Source: Glandiceps talaboti (taxonomy: Eukaryota > Hemichordata > Enteropneusta > Spengelidae). From it: DNA of 64,000 nt. The translations under genes were made by a program, and so were the position numbers. Shown one piece after another: positions 40,901 to 52,340 of this stretch (position 1 is its first letter; each line of letters starts with the position of its first letter). Location: assembly GCF_964340395.1 (NCBI RefSeq), contig NC_135560.1:23531675-23595674 (forward strand), in the 5' to 3' direction. Below the pieces are notes generated by a model that was not told where the DNA came from, made no database searches, and saw only the letters and a list, made by a program, of their open reading frames with translations.

Positions 40901-43900
40901 TAGAGATCGGAATTAGGGATAGGCTGTCGAACTTCAAACTTTGATGTCGTGTAGAATGAGACAGGCTACAGATTTGATGACTTGAAGGCAAAATATGAGT
41001 CAGAAAAAGAAGAGTGTAATAAGAAGTGTCAGCTCTAATAGTAGTTGGTACCTTCAGTGAAAGTAATTTAGTTCTGTTGATAGAGTATTGTTTGACTTTA
41101 ATGAAATAGGACTTGATTATACCACCATATTTCAAGATTTCTGTGTTCACGTTATTCTTGAAATGAATCATGTGATCTTATGGGTCATTTAACGAGATGC
41201 TTAAAAGAAAATGTGCTGTTTTACTGTAAAATTAATTACAGCAGTGTGAGTAGACGGGGACCGCACATGCAGAAAATGTCAGGATATGTCTGCTGGTCAT
41301 GAGTTCATTAATTCTAAGGTCATACAACATACGTGTATCATCCAGAAATTACCAAGTGTTTTTCTCATTGTTGGTAATAAGCAAATGAATATTGATGAAA
41401 TGCTAGCATCTCAACATCCAATTTTAAAATTATCCTGGACAGAATTAATAATGTCCTGAAAATTAGTCGGTTTGATGGAAGTTTTTATGCAATATTTCAT
41501 TTATATTTTTTTGACTAATTTGAAAAGATTTTTATTTTTTCAGATTGTATTTTGATAGATGATGAGAAGAAATTTGTTCTTATATCGTAGAAAATCCCAA
41601 ATCCAAAACTGTAGCAGTACAGTTTCTCATGTACAGATAAATAAATCCATCTAGTTTGAATGAGAGTTAACAATTAGTAATATAAGTGATATTTAAATGA
41701 AGGCCAAATAACATGAAATTCATAATTACGGGTGGTAGATATGTAAAAAGACAAATAAACAAAACTAAACTCAAAAGATTTCAGACGATTTTTTGTCCCG
41801 TAAACAAAGTATTATCAGGTAGATACATGTTTTACACAGTCGGGTATGATGATAGAGTTGTAACGTCAGTCTGACTGTTTCTGAATCACACTACTGAAAA
41901 AAAAATTTCTCATCGAATAATTCCGTAAAGTACGTACGTGAAGATTGAAAAATGGAATTACCATCCAATAATAACATAAAGAAGCTTAATCCAGTCACGG
42001 TTACGAGGATTGAATTTTATTTGAATTAACTTTAAATGACTGAAGTGAATCCCTTCTCAGTGTCTTTTGTTCAGTCCATTGATATTCATCACATTGGCGT
42101 CAGATTGCAGATAAAGGCTTCAACTGACTAGCATCCTTGTCAGTGTCAATTTTAGCCATATGATCTTATAATTGTACTTACAGATGCAAGTGGAATTTGA
42201 CGTAGGCAAATCAGTTCATAACACTATTTTTTAAATAATGATATAAGCTTGCAAAGTTGCAGAATTTAATATTGATATAATGTTTGTTATGGATACAAGC
42301 AATACTATATTTGACTTGTGCACGTACTTTTGTTTGTAGCGGGTTTCTGTTCGTAGCAGGTTTTGTCACTGTTCATCTGTTGTGAAAGAAATGATGAATG
42401 GATGTATTTTCATTTTGATCTGAAAGGGAGATAGTATGAATATTATCAAGTGTTGGATATAAAATTCCAAAATGCAGTAAATCATGAAAAGAATACTCTT
42501 TTTTGTGTTCGTGCCAATTTTTCATCCATGGCCGTGCCACAGGACCATCGCAGTGCCACAGGATATCTTTCTGAGCTTGGAAAATATGATTGTAACGTAG
42601 AGGTTTGATTGGAAGTGAATTTTATATGATATGACGAGGTTGACTGTCTTGTCAAATATACATTCAGAAGCCCTAGGGTCAGCTAAGTGCGGTTGGGGGG
42701 AAAATGACATCCTGCGAAATGGGATGTGATTCTTGAAATTGTCATCTCCATAAGATATTGGAGTGCTTGAGAGCCTTCATGTCAGTCAGGCAATTCATTT
42801 CCTAATGGTGTATGAAAGTTAACATCGTGTCAATCACAAAACGTGAAATACAATCAATGAGATGTATTCCTAGTTGGAAGGATTGGAATGATTGCAAGGT
42901 CATTGTCAAGACTCAGTATGTAATATCAATAACAATAAAGTTAGACACAGAAATAAGTCCATGTTTTACGAGATTTCTTTCCAAAATATTCCAGCCTCAA
43001 ATTTTCAAAATGTCCAAAAAAATTCAGTGTATTTCCCACAAAATTAATCACCAAATTTTCATAAAATATTTTTTCGAAAAAATAATCAAATTTTCACAAC
43101 ATATTTAAAAAAAAAAAATGAATTTTCACCAATGTTCTTTTGATTAAAAAATAAATTTTTTCAGAAAACGTCCTTTTAAAAACAATTCTAGGATGTTTTG
43201 AATATGGATTTGATCAAAATGCAATATTTGGTTCTAATTTGTAGTCACCTAGTGAGATATTCAGTAAATTGTCATCAAACTGAAAAAAATTATTGACAAT
43301 GACAGATTCCAATTGCCCATCAGTTCTACCAAGTTGGAATGGCATTACTGTAGCTGCCAATCCCGCCATGATATAGAAAAATATTAAAGGGATGAAATTT
43401 GATCATCAATCTCGTGACTGCTTGAAACTCAGTTTATAATGTTATCTCATTGCAACTGTCTTTCAGGTAACTGTTGCCGTGGGAACCAGTGATATGGGTA
43501 CCTTAACAGAGCCAGAATGTCTGGCACCATGTGAGCCTGGTACAAGTGTCAATCTGGAAGGGATTGTATGGCATGAAACCGATGGAGGTGAGTGGTATGA
43601 TAATGTGACTAGAAATGTGATTACAATAAATGAGGATTCTGTAATTTGATATAGTACAGCAATCTGTCTGGCTTGATAAACTCTAAAATTATCCAAATTT
43701 AATCTATTCAAAGGATAAAAAGATAAATATTTGACATTTTCAGCGATCAGAAAATCTCCGCAATTACTTTTTTTTTAAAAACTGTACTTCAGTCTTTACA
43801 CTGACAGAATGTCGAAACTCATATATTGATGTGGACATGATTCAAAATGGTCGTTTAATAATTTATACAAAGATTGATTTGTACATTTCAATTCATTTCT

Positions 43901-46900
43901 GCAGTGTGATGAATTAAAAAATAGAAAGTACATCTTAATAATTTGTATACAACGCGATAAATGAGAACATTGACAGATGTTGGCAGAGTATAATATTTGA
44001 CGCAAACGTTTTATATGCGGAGATGGAATGAAAGCAGTAATCTTGTCCTAAACTAGTTTTGACTGCATTTCATGCTGAGAATGATGGATTGTTGGCTGTT
44101 AAAATGATAAATGCAGTGAGCTTTATGTTATATCTAGCCCCAGGTTATGAATCTAGTATACTGAACACTGCTGGCAGCACTACACAGACCAGATCTCAAA
44201 AATAGTTTTTCTTACCACATATTGTAGCTTTTTAAATTTTTTTTTAGGTGAATTGTATTCTTAGGGCGGTTTTTATCTGAAAATTGTGAGCAATAGTAAA
44301 TTTTTCTCATCATATCTTAGCATTTGCAGGAAATTGTGTTCTTGGGGCTGTTTGTGTCTGAAAATTGTGAACAACTAACCCCATAGTATGACTTTTGAAG
44401 AAAACTATATTCTTGAGGCTGTTTGTGTCTGCAAATTATCAACAACTAACCCCATAGTATGACTTTTGAAGAAAACTGTACTCTTGGGGCTGTTTGTGTC
44501 TGAAAATTATCAACAACTAACCCCATAGTGTGTGGCTTTTGAAGAAAATTGTATTCTTGAGGCTGTTTGTGTCTGGAAATTATGAACAAAGAATAAGTAT
44601 TTCCTTTGCATCATAGTTTAGTTTTCTCAGAAAATGATATCCTTAAATATTAGGGCTATTTTTATCTGAAAAGATTTTAAGAAGATTAACTAACTTGGGA
44701 GAAAGTGTATTATGGGCAGGTCTATTTGTGTGAAAATTGAAAGACTATTTCAACACATGTAAGGACTAATAAAAAATTGTGTGGTTCCGATTACGCTCAA
44801 TTTTAGAATAGGTGGGGAAGGTAGATTTTTTATTTTATTTTATTATATATATTTTTTTCTGTGTGAGTGTCTACTTCAGGTTTTCCATTGTTTTCCAAAT
44901 GGTCTCTGTGTTGTTGATTCCTTCTCATCAGACGTACAGCCGTTAGAGATTGGAAGAATAGTTTTATATTGTCTTTTTATTAAGTTGATGTCAGTTTCTA
45001 TATCTACTATTTCTCAATTCACAATTTTTGAAAAAAAAATATTCTTGAATATAGAGTTGGCAGTGAAAAGCTAGGTGGGGTTGGGTAACCGGAACCAAAC
45101 AATTTTTTTTTTAGGCTTAATGGTTAGGTTGGACATACAAATATTTTGAACACAAATCAGTCTCCATTTTTAAGTATATTAAAAAAATTTGAATATGAAT
45201 AATTTTAAATTGCTATGGTTGAGGTGTGGCTGCAGCAGTAAAATGAAATGACAGCTAATGGATTTCTAAACTGCCATTTCATTGATCCAACTATCCTGAT
45301 ATTGTAACTGGTTACTCATATATAAATAAATGCTTACAGATGTGAAAAAAAAATGTTGTGACAGAGGTTAATATGTTGATTTAGGTCTCCATTGACTGTG
45401 CTTGAGAACAAAAACACTAGAATGAGTCTGAAAAGTAAAGTAGGTATCTGTGACCTTGACCTCCCACTAGTCATGGCTAGCTGTCTTTTCCTTTATCCAT
45501 CACGGAAGTTAATTGATAATGGAAATACATGGATTGTGATCAAATTCATTCATCCGTATATTTTCAGTTTTGCATCTATTAGTTGGGAGGTAGTCATTTC
45601 CATAACACTGTGGTATTAATTAGACACTCAATGAAGTATTATGCATATACATGTAATTTATGGGTACAATACAGACATAGTGGTTAACAATTGAAACACA
45701 TTACCTCCCTGTATCAACTAGTATACACATTAGAACTGTCTGATTTTCATTTCTGAACTTTCCAAATTTAATAACATCATAGAAATAGCAGATTTTATTA
45801 TACGAAAGTACCGATTATGAAACCTGTGTCTGTTTTTCCCACTTTCTATTCCATTTCCTGTTGTAATGAGGGGTTTCTTAAACCATAAATATGTATGTTT
45901 TTATGTTTTTCATCTCACCGCTGTTAATATACATTTCAAAGATCAAGCCAGGAGCACTAGTGAAAATAGTCAAATCTGCCTGTTTTATAGTTTACAATAT
46001 CACTTTTAGTAGCCTCTTTTTGTTTCCATTTCAGGGAATACACTGTAAAAATAGACAATTTTTTGCAAAATAAAAATTCTGCAAAATTTTGTAGCGACTT
46101 GGTTGATAATATTAACATCTGTCAGACTATGTTTGATATTTGATAGTTCAACTAAAATAGTAATAGTTTGTTGTATATTTTTATCAACAAAGAATGAAAT
46201 TTCTAGTCAAGAGTCAAAAAAATTCATGGAAGAGAATCCCAAATTGTTGCCGACATCTCTTCAACATCCTCAGGGGTGTACTACAATGCTGACAGAGAAT
46301 GTTAGCAAAAATTTGAGATTCATTTCCCAGAATTCTTTTAACTCTTGAGTAGAAATGTCATCACTAAGTGTGAACCCAAAGACCGTGAATATTCATTCTC
46401 ACAACATAGATAGTGTTGGATATTTTGTTAATAAAAAAAAGTGGTAGTTTCTGAACACAAAATATGATGTGAGCCTTACTGTTGAAGTAGTAAATAATTA
46501 GTACATGAATCAACCAGTAAAGTGTGTTTTGTCATTCTTGAAAATTTGTGTCGTCTACCATTTCTGAGTACTAAGTGTTTGTTTGTTGTATTTCTATCAG
46601 GAGTTCTTGTGGTAAATGTGACATGGAGAAACAAAACCTATGTTGGAACACTACTTGATTGTAGTAAACATGACTGGGCACCTCCAAGGTGAGTTTAAAC
46701 TTTGACCTTTAACCTTTGTAATCCTAGTAGTATCTGGCCATTTTAATGGACATATATGCATGGTATGTAGAGAGGTTATTGCCACTGGGAGGATATACTT
46801 GTTTTGTTGTATCAGGTTTAAGGTATTTTGACGTGTTTATTGTCCGGAATTCATAGGGTTGTTTCTTTCCTTTGTAACTTCACTAGTTGTTTTCATCTGT

Positions 46901-49900
46901 GGTATTGTTGTGTTTTTCTCTAATGTCAGGCCATTGCTCTTTCTCATGGCTACATTGCTTTGAGGAATTGGTTGACTCAAGGTTTAGATTTCATTCTGGA
47001 AACAGAGACTACCAAGTTATAGGAGTTGTTGTTGAAATCTGAGAAATGAACTTTACCCCCATACAGCCCCATTTCAACCATCCATTCGTGTAGTTACTCA
47101 AAAGAGAAATTGGATAGAAAGAGAAAATGAAATTCTTGTTGGAGTTTTGAATGTCAACTAACAAGAGTAATGTTGCAAAAGAACTCAAGGTAGAGGTTGC
47201 ATATAAATGTAGTGGATAATTAGTAATTTCTTATACATATCTGTCATGTTATTTCATTTCATAGCCTCAGAACTTATGAAAATATTTGAATTATTTGAAT
47301 TGTGATGAGATGTTAGGTGAAGTTGTATACTTTCCCCGATTTCATTAAAAATGTATAGATTTCTAACTCCATCCTGGTTATTTTTTGTTTTTTGTTTTCT
47401 ATAGATTCTGTGATTCACCCACTAGTGATATAGAAACTAGAACTCCCAAAGCTAGTGGGAGAGGCAAGCGAGGGCGCTCTTCCTCCAACACACCACTGAT
47501 GGGAGGTGATATGAGTAATTACACTGAAACTAGGACATCCATACACAGCAAACTTCGCAATTCAAATGGGAAGGGACGACGAGGTAGTGCTGCTGGTGCT
47601 AGAACTCCAACTAATGGTTTAGAAAGGGGAGGAAAGAGGAAGAATAAACCCATGGATTTAGATTTAAACTCCAGCCATGATGAAGGAAGAGCAGCGAGCA
47701 AACGCATGAGGACAAATTCTCGGGGGACCCCAACAACACCACAAGTACCAACTGATGTGTCAGCAAATGAAATGCCACCATCTCCAGTACTAATAGAATG
47801 TCCCGAACCCAATTGTGGAAAGAAATACAAACATATAAATGGACTTCGCTATCATCAAACACACGCACATTTGGAAAATTTGACACCAAAAACAGATGTG
47901 TCAACTGAGGAACCTGAAAGTGAAACACCATCTGCATCGTCAGAGGACAGTAATTCTGCTAACATTCCTGTAGAGGGAATGAAGGAACAAGTACCAGCAC
48001 AAAGTGAATATGACTTCTCTGATTCCAATTCCAAAAATACAACTGTAAAAGGACACATTGCTAAAGGCGGTCAAGGAAGTGAAGGTAAACCGCAAACGGG
48101 AACTGTAATTGTAAAACAAGAGATAGACACAGAGAAGTCTGACTCTCATGTGAAAGACACAGAAAAACACATGGACAAAGCATTGAGTGTTAAAACTGGA
48201 AAGTCAAAACATGATAAAGTGTCTGGAAAGCCTCATAAACATGGCGAAAAAGTCAAAGTTAAAGATGGTGTAAGCAGTCAGAAACCAAGAATGAAAAAAC
48301 ATGTGTCATCGGGTGAAGACAACCATTTGGAATTTCAGGCAATGGTAGAAAGTGTGTTATCATCTCAAAGTCAATCATCTGCAACTCCAGAATTAGGTGC
48401 TAGGAAAGATACAGAGACAGTAACAGGAACTGTAACACCAGCTATACCAGTAGGTGCTGCCACTAGTGTTATACAAAAAATCAAAACTGAACCAGGACTT
48501 AAAGAAAGCAGTTGTTGTAACATGCAACCTCCCCCTACTCTGGACAAAGTACAAGTTCCAGCAAAGGAAGAAATGAGGACTAGTGATGTTATAGACTCAG
48601 AAGGACCAAAGAAAAAAGACAAAGATAAGCATAAATCCGGAGACAAAGAGAAACATAAGAAAAGTAGTAAAGCTGAAAAATCTTTGCCAAAACTGAAAAG
48701 TGCTAGGCCTATTGCTCCAGCACCACCAGTTCCACAACTAATTGCAATTCCTGGATTTGCACCAACTAGTACAACTGGTGGCACTGTTACGATAACACCT
48801 GTTACTACGAATCCGCAGGCTACACCAATTAGTCCGCCATTGATACCTATACAGCCCAAACCAACAGTGATGGGAGAACCAATGGTCAATCCATCTCTTG
48901 CTTCACTGAAAGAACGCAAACATAAGAGTAAGAAAAAGTCTAAAGAAAAGGATGATAAGGGAGAGAAAATGAAAGACTCATCAAAAGAAAAGGAGAGCAA
49001 GGAAAAACAGTCCAAACAGGAAACTGAAAAGAGCACAGTCGAGGAGAATAATATATTAAAGAGAGCACTTACTGAGTCTGGAATATTCTTAGATGAAACT
49101 GAGAAAAGTCCTTCACCTCCACAAACTAGTGAAACACCAAGTGTATATCCATCAAGTAATGTAGCTGGTGAGCCTCCCAAGGCTGTGGTTGCTCCAACCA
49201 GACCAGAGATCCCCAAACTAATACCAGTTACTGATAGCGTACCTAAAGCCTCGGCTACAGCTCATGTTATAACAGCAACTCCAAAAGCAGTTGAAGCTGA
49301 ATCACTACATAGACATGATAGACAAGGTGCAGGGTTAGGTAATCTAAGTGCTAACACCGCTGCTGTTGCACCAAATTCACATGCACCAACAGAGCCACTT
49401 CAGATCATTACAACAACACCCCAGGGTAGCAACACTAACCAGGATGCTAGAAGTCCTGCATATTCAGACATTTCTGATGCAAATGATGATATAAGCAATG
49501 AGGGTAATAAGCAGATAAATGATGATCCTTATCAGTTTAATGATGATTCTCAGCCCCCAGCTGTCAAAACACATCATAGTATTCATGGTGAAATTCGAAA
49601 AGACAGGGAAGAGGTGTCGGTGTATGCACCATACAGTAGTAATCTAACCGCTAAGGTTCACTCCCCGCCAGTATTAGAAAACAAAAAGAGACCCAGTGAG
49701 GAAAGCATGAAATATTTGAACAAGGACTCTGAAAAACACCAGAGAAAAGACACTGTGGAATCTTCTGAATCGGACAACAAAAAACTGAGAAAAGATGAAG
49801 CACAACCTCAAGCTGCATCAGGGAGTCAGTTTCCGGAGCGACACAATCCGTCTCCCAAGATGCTATCCCAACAGATGTATCCTCAGTATCCATACATGCC

Positions 49901-50525
49901 GGGATACATGGGATACAGCATAGATCGGACTTATCATTTGCATTTAATGGCTACTGATCCTCACTACAGACACCAACATGAAAAATTTATGGAAGAGCAG
50001 GAGAGAATGCGACAGGAACATGAAAGGATGGAAAGAGAAAAGAGAGAGAAACCTCAACAAGAGAAACATCCACGGACTCCAGACAAGGAGAGTGAAAGAA
50101 CAAAATCAGAGTTGGCTGGACCTGCAAAGAATGTTGAAAGAAAAGAGCATCGGTCTAATGAACCTGACAACTGGCCCAGAGGTGAAGAAAGATCAAATGA
50201 AAGAACAAAAGAAAAACAACGAGAAAATCATCAAATAATGGCAGAGAGTATAGAATTGAAATCTCAGGTGGCACAAGCTGGATCTAGGGAACAAATCTAT
50301 GATCCTAGAGTTTTGTATGATCATCAGAGACAAAGGGAGGACATTAGACAGCACTATTTATATCAACAAAAAGTATTAGAACAACAAAGGTACGAAGAGG
50401 AAAGGAGAAGACAACATCAACATCATCAACACCATCACCACCAGCAACAACAGCAACAACAACAGCATCATCATCATCATCATCACCAACAACATCAGCA
50501 ACAGCAGCAGCAACAACAACAACAG

Positions 50526-50593
<68 letters not shown>

Positions 50594-52214
50594 GCGACAA
50601 AGTGAGAAAGAAAGGAGAGAGTCTACTGATACTAAGCAAAGCGAGACTGCAAAAGAAACGCCAAAAAAGGATAGACCAGCCAAAGATATATCAAGTAAAC
50701 CAGAAAAGGAGGTTAAAAGTTCATCAAAGGTCAGTGAGGACAAGAGTGATGAGAGGGAGCATAGGAAACCACCAAGTCGTCATGACGACAAATCACATCC
50801 CACCTTGGAACCAAAACCTTCCCATCATCCGGAAGCAGCAAAATTTCCAGAAGGATATCCGGCATATATGCAACATCCCTACATGCAGTCACCTCACTAT
50901 GGACCTGTGCCGTTTGATCCGGCATATCGACCTGTCAATCCTATAATGGCAGTACCTGCTGGAGGCTATCCTGGTACTCCCTTTCTTCCGCCAGAATTCC
51001 GATACTCTGGACCATCTCCTATGGTGGCACCAGCCTGGAAGATGTCACCAGCTGACGAAAAAGCTCTAGAACAGGAAAGAGAGAGGGAGAGGGAGAGGGA
51101 GAGAGAAAGAGAGCGTTCTCTAGTTGTGTCTCCAGTGCCCAAGTCTCCACATGTTGTGTCTTCTCGACATGGCTCTCCAGAGAGAGCGCCAAAAGCATTA
51201 GAACTTTTACAACAACATGCATCACAGTACTACAATGCACAACACAAAAATGAAGCAAGACAGTCACCAGATAGGAAAAAGACAGTGTCTCCAGCTAGAC
51301 CAAGATCAAGATCAAGATCACGATCACCAGCTGCTGGAAAACAGCATGGAGAATCATGCCACTCTGGCAAGGAAGAAGAAGCCGGGTGTATAGAATCAGG
51401 TTTACATCATGATGTATCACCGCCAATGCAGAGGCACCTCCATACACACCATCATACTCACCATGTTGGCATGGGTTACCCTATCATGGCATCACCATAT
51501 GATCCATATGGTAAGTTTATATACAGACTAAGTAATATTTACAGTAATAAATGTTCATAGTTACAGATGAAAATTTCTACTCACAGTCAAAACGGTGACA
51601 TCTTGTCAGTATCTTTAGGTTTGTGCTAAAATTGGCTGTCACCATGTGTTTGGGATGAACCACTTGAAATGAGTTTCACTGATGAATAGTCACGCTGATG
51701 AGACATCAGTGTCTCATCCACTGATGAGACATCAGTGGAAATTTGGAATTTACTGTTCAAAGAATATTTTGGCTCTGTGAGTAGAAATTTTCTTTTGTAG
51801 CTAAGTAATTTTTGTGCAAGAAAAACCCTGAAAATATATTTCATTTCATTATTTGATTTCTCAAATTCAAATATAATTGCATCATAAGTAATAACTATCC
51901 TCAACCATAGGGGACCGCAAACATGATGCCGATACTTTGATCTCTGAAGCAAGACTTTCCAAAGAGTGAAAATCAAGGAAATATTTCCAAATACTACTGA
52001 ACATGTCCTTTTCCTACAAATTTTGACATCACAGATTCACCTTTTTTTAAAAAATAAATAACAGTAGTCATGGTAATCAGTTGTTAATGAACTTTAGACC
52101 AATCAGGAATTGTGTATCAGTTTGTGATCTGGTATGTGTTGTTTCCTTCCAGCTACTGTGTTGTCGAACCAACCTCCAGTTGCTGGCATATCACCATACA
52201 CAGCGCGAAGGTAA
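32977..52214 (+). CDS. ZNF608/ZNF609: ZNF608/ZNF609-family zinc finger protein, spliced, five coding exons
   Basis: Joining 32977-33627, 43467-43587, 46601-46688, 47405-51510 and 52153-52214 at GT-AG junctions gives one 1675-residue frame. Landmarks shared with vertebrate ZNF608/609, in order: acidic N-terminal [10 protein letters not shown] (residue 14 on) running into [11 protein letters not shown]; the [21 protein letters not shown] / [12 protein letters not shown] domain across exons 2-3; one C2H2 finger (C-x4-C-x12-H) at about 419-442 inside [21 protein letters not shown] near 717; [12 protein letters not shown] near 760; [10 protein letters not shown] near 968; [10 protein letters not shown] near 1551; HLHTHHHTH near 1630; and a terminal Arg-Arg. 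Between these it is Lys/Glu/Ser-rich and probably disordered. Family knowledge: nuclear transcription cofactors; ZNF609 associates with cohesin loader NIPBL and Integrator, and fly scribbler/brakeless is a corepressor. Function here is inferred by homology. Length resembles the vertebrate proteins plus a Gln/His insertion. Confidence 0.95.
36007..36205. mobile_element. hAT-like MITE, 199 bp, with 8-bp target-site duplication
   Basis: Terminal inverted repeats of 37 bp (36007-36043 and 36169-36205) start CACAGAGGCGTGTAATATT and differ at one position (GAGG versus GGGG). They are bounded by identical 8-bp direct repeats GTACCACC at 35999-36006 and 36206-36213. An 8-bp duplication with inverted termini and no coding capacity is the signature of a non-autonomous hAT-superfamily element. 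The near-identical termini suggest fairly recent insertion. Confidence 0.85.
37864..37931. repeat. Microsatellite (CT)n(CA)n
   Basis: A short CT run followed by about 60 bp of CA with small interruptions. Confidence 0.95.
43467..43587 (+). CDS. ZNF608/ZNF609: ZNF608/609 coding exon 2
   Basis: This 121-nt exon lies between acceptor TGTCTTTCAG and donor GGAG|GTGAGT (phase 0 in, phase 1 out). It encodes the conserved block [19 protein letters not shown] followed by IVWHETDG. It almost matches the vertebrate ZNF608 segment and is too short to stand out as an open frame on its own. The vertebrate RTRSVGVNT stretch just upstream is only weakly represented here (VTVAVGTSD). Confidence 0.95.
43588..46600 (+). 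other. ZNF608/ZNF609: Intron between ZNF608/609 coding exons 2 and 3
   Basis: A 3.0-kb phase-1 intron, AT-rich, with a 71-bp minisatellite (about 44230-44690) and nothing else recognised. Confidence 0.92.
44230..44690. repeat. Diverged 71-bp minisatellite
   Basis: GGCTGTTTGTGTCTG recurs at about 44346, 44417, 44488 and 44561 (spacing 71, 71, 73), separated by AACAACTAACCCCATAGT and CTTTTGAAGAAAA blocks. Degenerate copies flank both ends, making roughly six units. Confidence 0.85.
46601..46688 (+). CDS. ZNF608/ZNF609: ZNF608/609 coding exon 3
   Basis: This 88-nt exon lies between acceptor TTTCTATCAG and donor CCAAG|GTGAGT (phase 1 in, phase 2 out). It encodes [19 protein letters not shown] then CSKHDWAPP, which is nearly invariant in ZNF608/609 and forms the best conserved part of the protein together with exon 2. 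Confidence 0.96.
46689..47404 (+). other. ZNF608/ZNF609: Intron between ZNF608/609 coding exons 3 and 4
   Basis: A 716-bp phase-2 intron with a T-rich 3' end. A DR1-like TGACCTTTAACCT is at 46703-46715, just behind the donor. Nothing else is seen. Confidence 0.93.
47405..51510 (+). CDS. ZNF608/ZNF609: ZNF608/609 coding exon 4 (4.1 kb, main body)
   Basis: The acceptor TTTTCTATAG ends at 47404 and the donor TATG|GTAAGT follows 51510 (phase 2 in, phase 1 out). It opens with RFCDSPTSD, then carries the KRKNKP nuclear-localisation-like basic stretch, the single C2H2 finger (first Cys codon 47799) and the conserved [20 protein letters not shown] and PAYSDISD motifs. A Gln/His homopolymer tract is at about 50412-50595 and an Arg-Glu dipeptide run at about 51076-51118. 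Near the end are [11 protein letters not shown] and [16 protein letters not shown]. Reading through the donor reaches TAG at 51558-51560 after a short unconserved tail. Confidence 0.96.
50412..50595 (+). repeat. ZNF608/ZNF609: Coding Gln/His repeat tract (CAA/CAG/CAT/CAC)
   Basis: About 60 consecutive codons encode only Gln and His (residues about 1290-1351): a mixed His-Gln part, then more than 30 uninterrupted Gln in mixed CAA and CAG. Vertebrate ZNF608/609 lack such a tract here, so it is a lineage-specific expansion. Leu- and Cys-rich frames on the other strand are shadows. Confidence 0.95.
51511..52152 (+). other. ZNF608/ZNF609: Last intron of ZNF608/609
   Basis: A 642-bp phase-1 intron. 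It contains an AATAAA at 51546-51551 close to the donor and two adjacent perfect hairpins at 51697-51738. If retained, translation stops at TAG 51558-51560. Confidence 0.85.
51697..51738. repeat. Two adjacent perfect short hairpins
   Basis: GATGAGACA-TCAG-TGTCTCATC (51697-51718) is followed, sharing one base, by CCACTGATG-AGA-CATCAGTGG (51718-51738). Both have 9-bp perfect stems. The core GATGAGACATCAGTG occurs in both, so one hairpin probably arose by local duplication. Confidence 0.8.
52153..52214 (+). CDS. ZNF608/ZNF609: ZNF608/609 coding exon 5 (C-terminus and stop)
   Basis: The acceptor TTCCTTCCAG ends at 52152. Completing the split Ala codon, the exon encodes [20 protein letters not shown] and then TAA (52212-52214). 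Vertebrate ZNF608/609 likewise end with an (A/I)VASQQ-like segment and Arg-Arg, so this short exon is the true terminus even though it encodes only 20 residues. Confidence 0.88.
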
Positions 52215-52261
52215 TTTGCATAAACATAATCTTGCCCATAATCTTGCCATTCAGAAACTAA

Positions 52262-52340
52262 CAGGAATGATAAGGCTCGAACCTGCAACCTGCAGATTCC
52301 AAGCCAACCACTCTAACCATTCAACCATCATGACTTCACG
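52262..52340 (-). mobile_element. tRNA-derived SINE head (pol III A and B boxes)
   Basis: On the minus strand, TGAATGGTTAGAGTGGTTGG (A-box region) is followed after about 20 nt by GCAGGTTCGAGCC (B box GGTTCGANNC). Spacing and sequence are those of a tRNA gene, but there is no proper acceptor stem or anticodon arm, so this is a tRNA-like SINE rather than a functional tRNA. The body probably continues to lower coordinates (to about 52215), where ATAATCTTGCC is repeated. Confidence 0.65.

Larger units (their letters stand above)
33628..43466 (+). other. ZNF608/ZNF609: Intron between ZNF608/609 coding exons 1 and 2
   Basis: A 9.8-kb phase-0 intron. It contains a hAT-like MITE (36007-36205), a CA repeat near 37.9 kb, a 20-bp direct repeat (35615-35634 and 35639-35658), and DR1-like motifs AGGTGAAAGGTCA (35815-35827) and AGGTCAGAGGTCG (40742-40754). 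No further exon is recognised. Confidence 0.9.

Noticed and set aside
48371-49216. Minus-strand open frame of 281 codons
   Set aside because: It is the shadow of ZNF608/609 coding exon 4 on the opposite strand; the plus frame carries the conserved motifs.
50376-50743. Minus-strand frames rich in Leu or Cys
   Set aside because: They are the complements of the CAA/CAG coding repeat.
52262-52340. A functional tRNA gene
   Set aside because: A and B boxes are present, but no 7-bp acceptor stem or clear anticodon arm can be formed; a tRNA-derived SINE explains it better.
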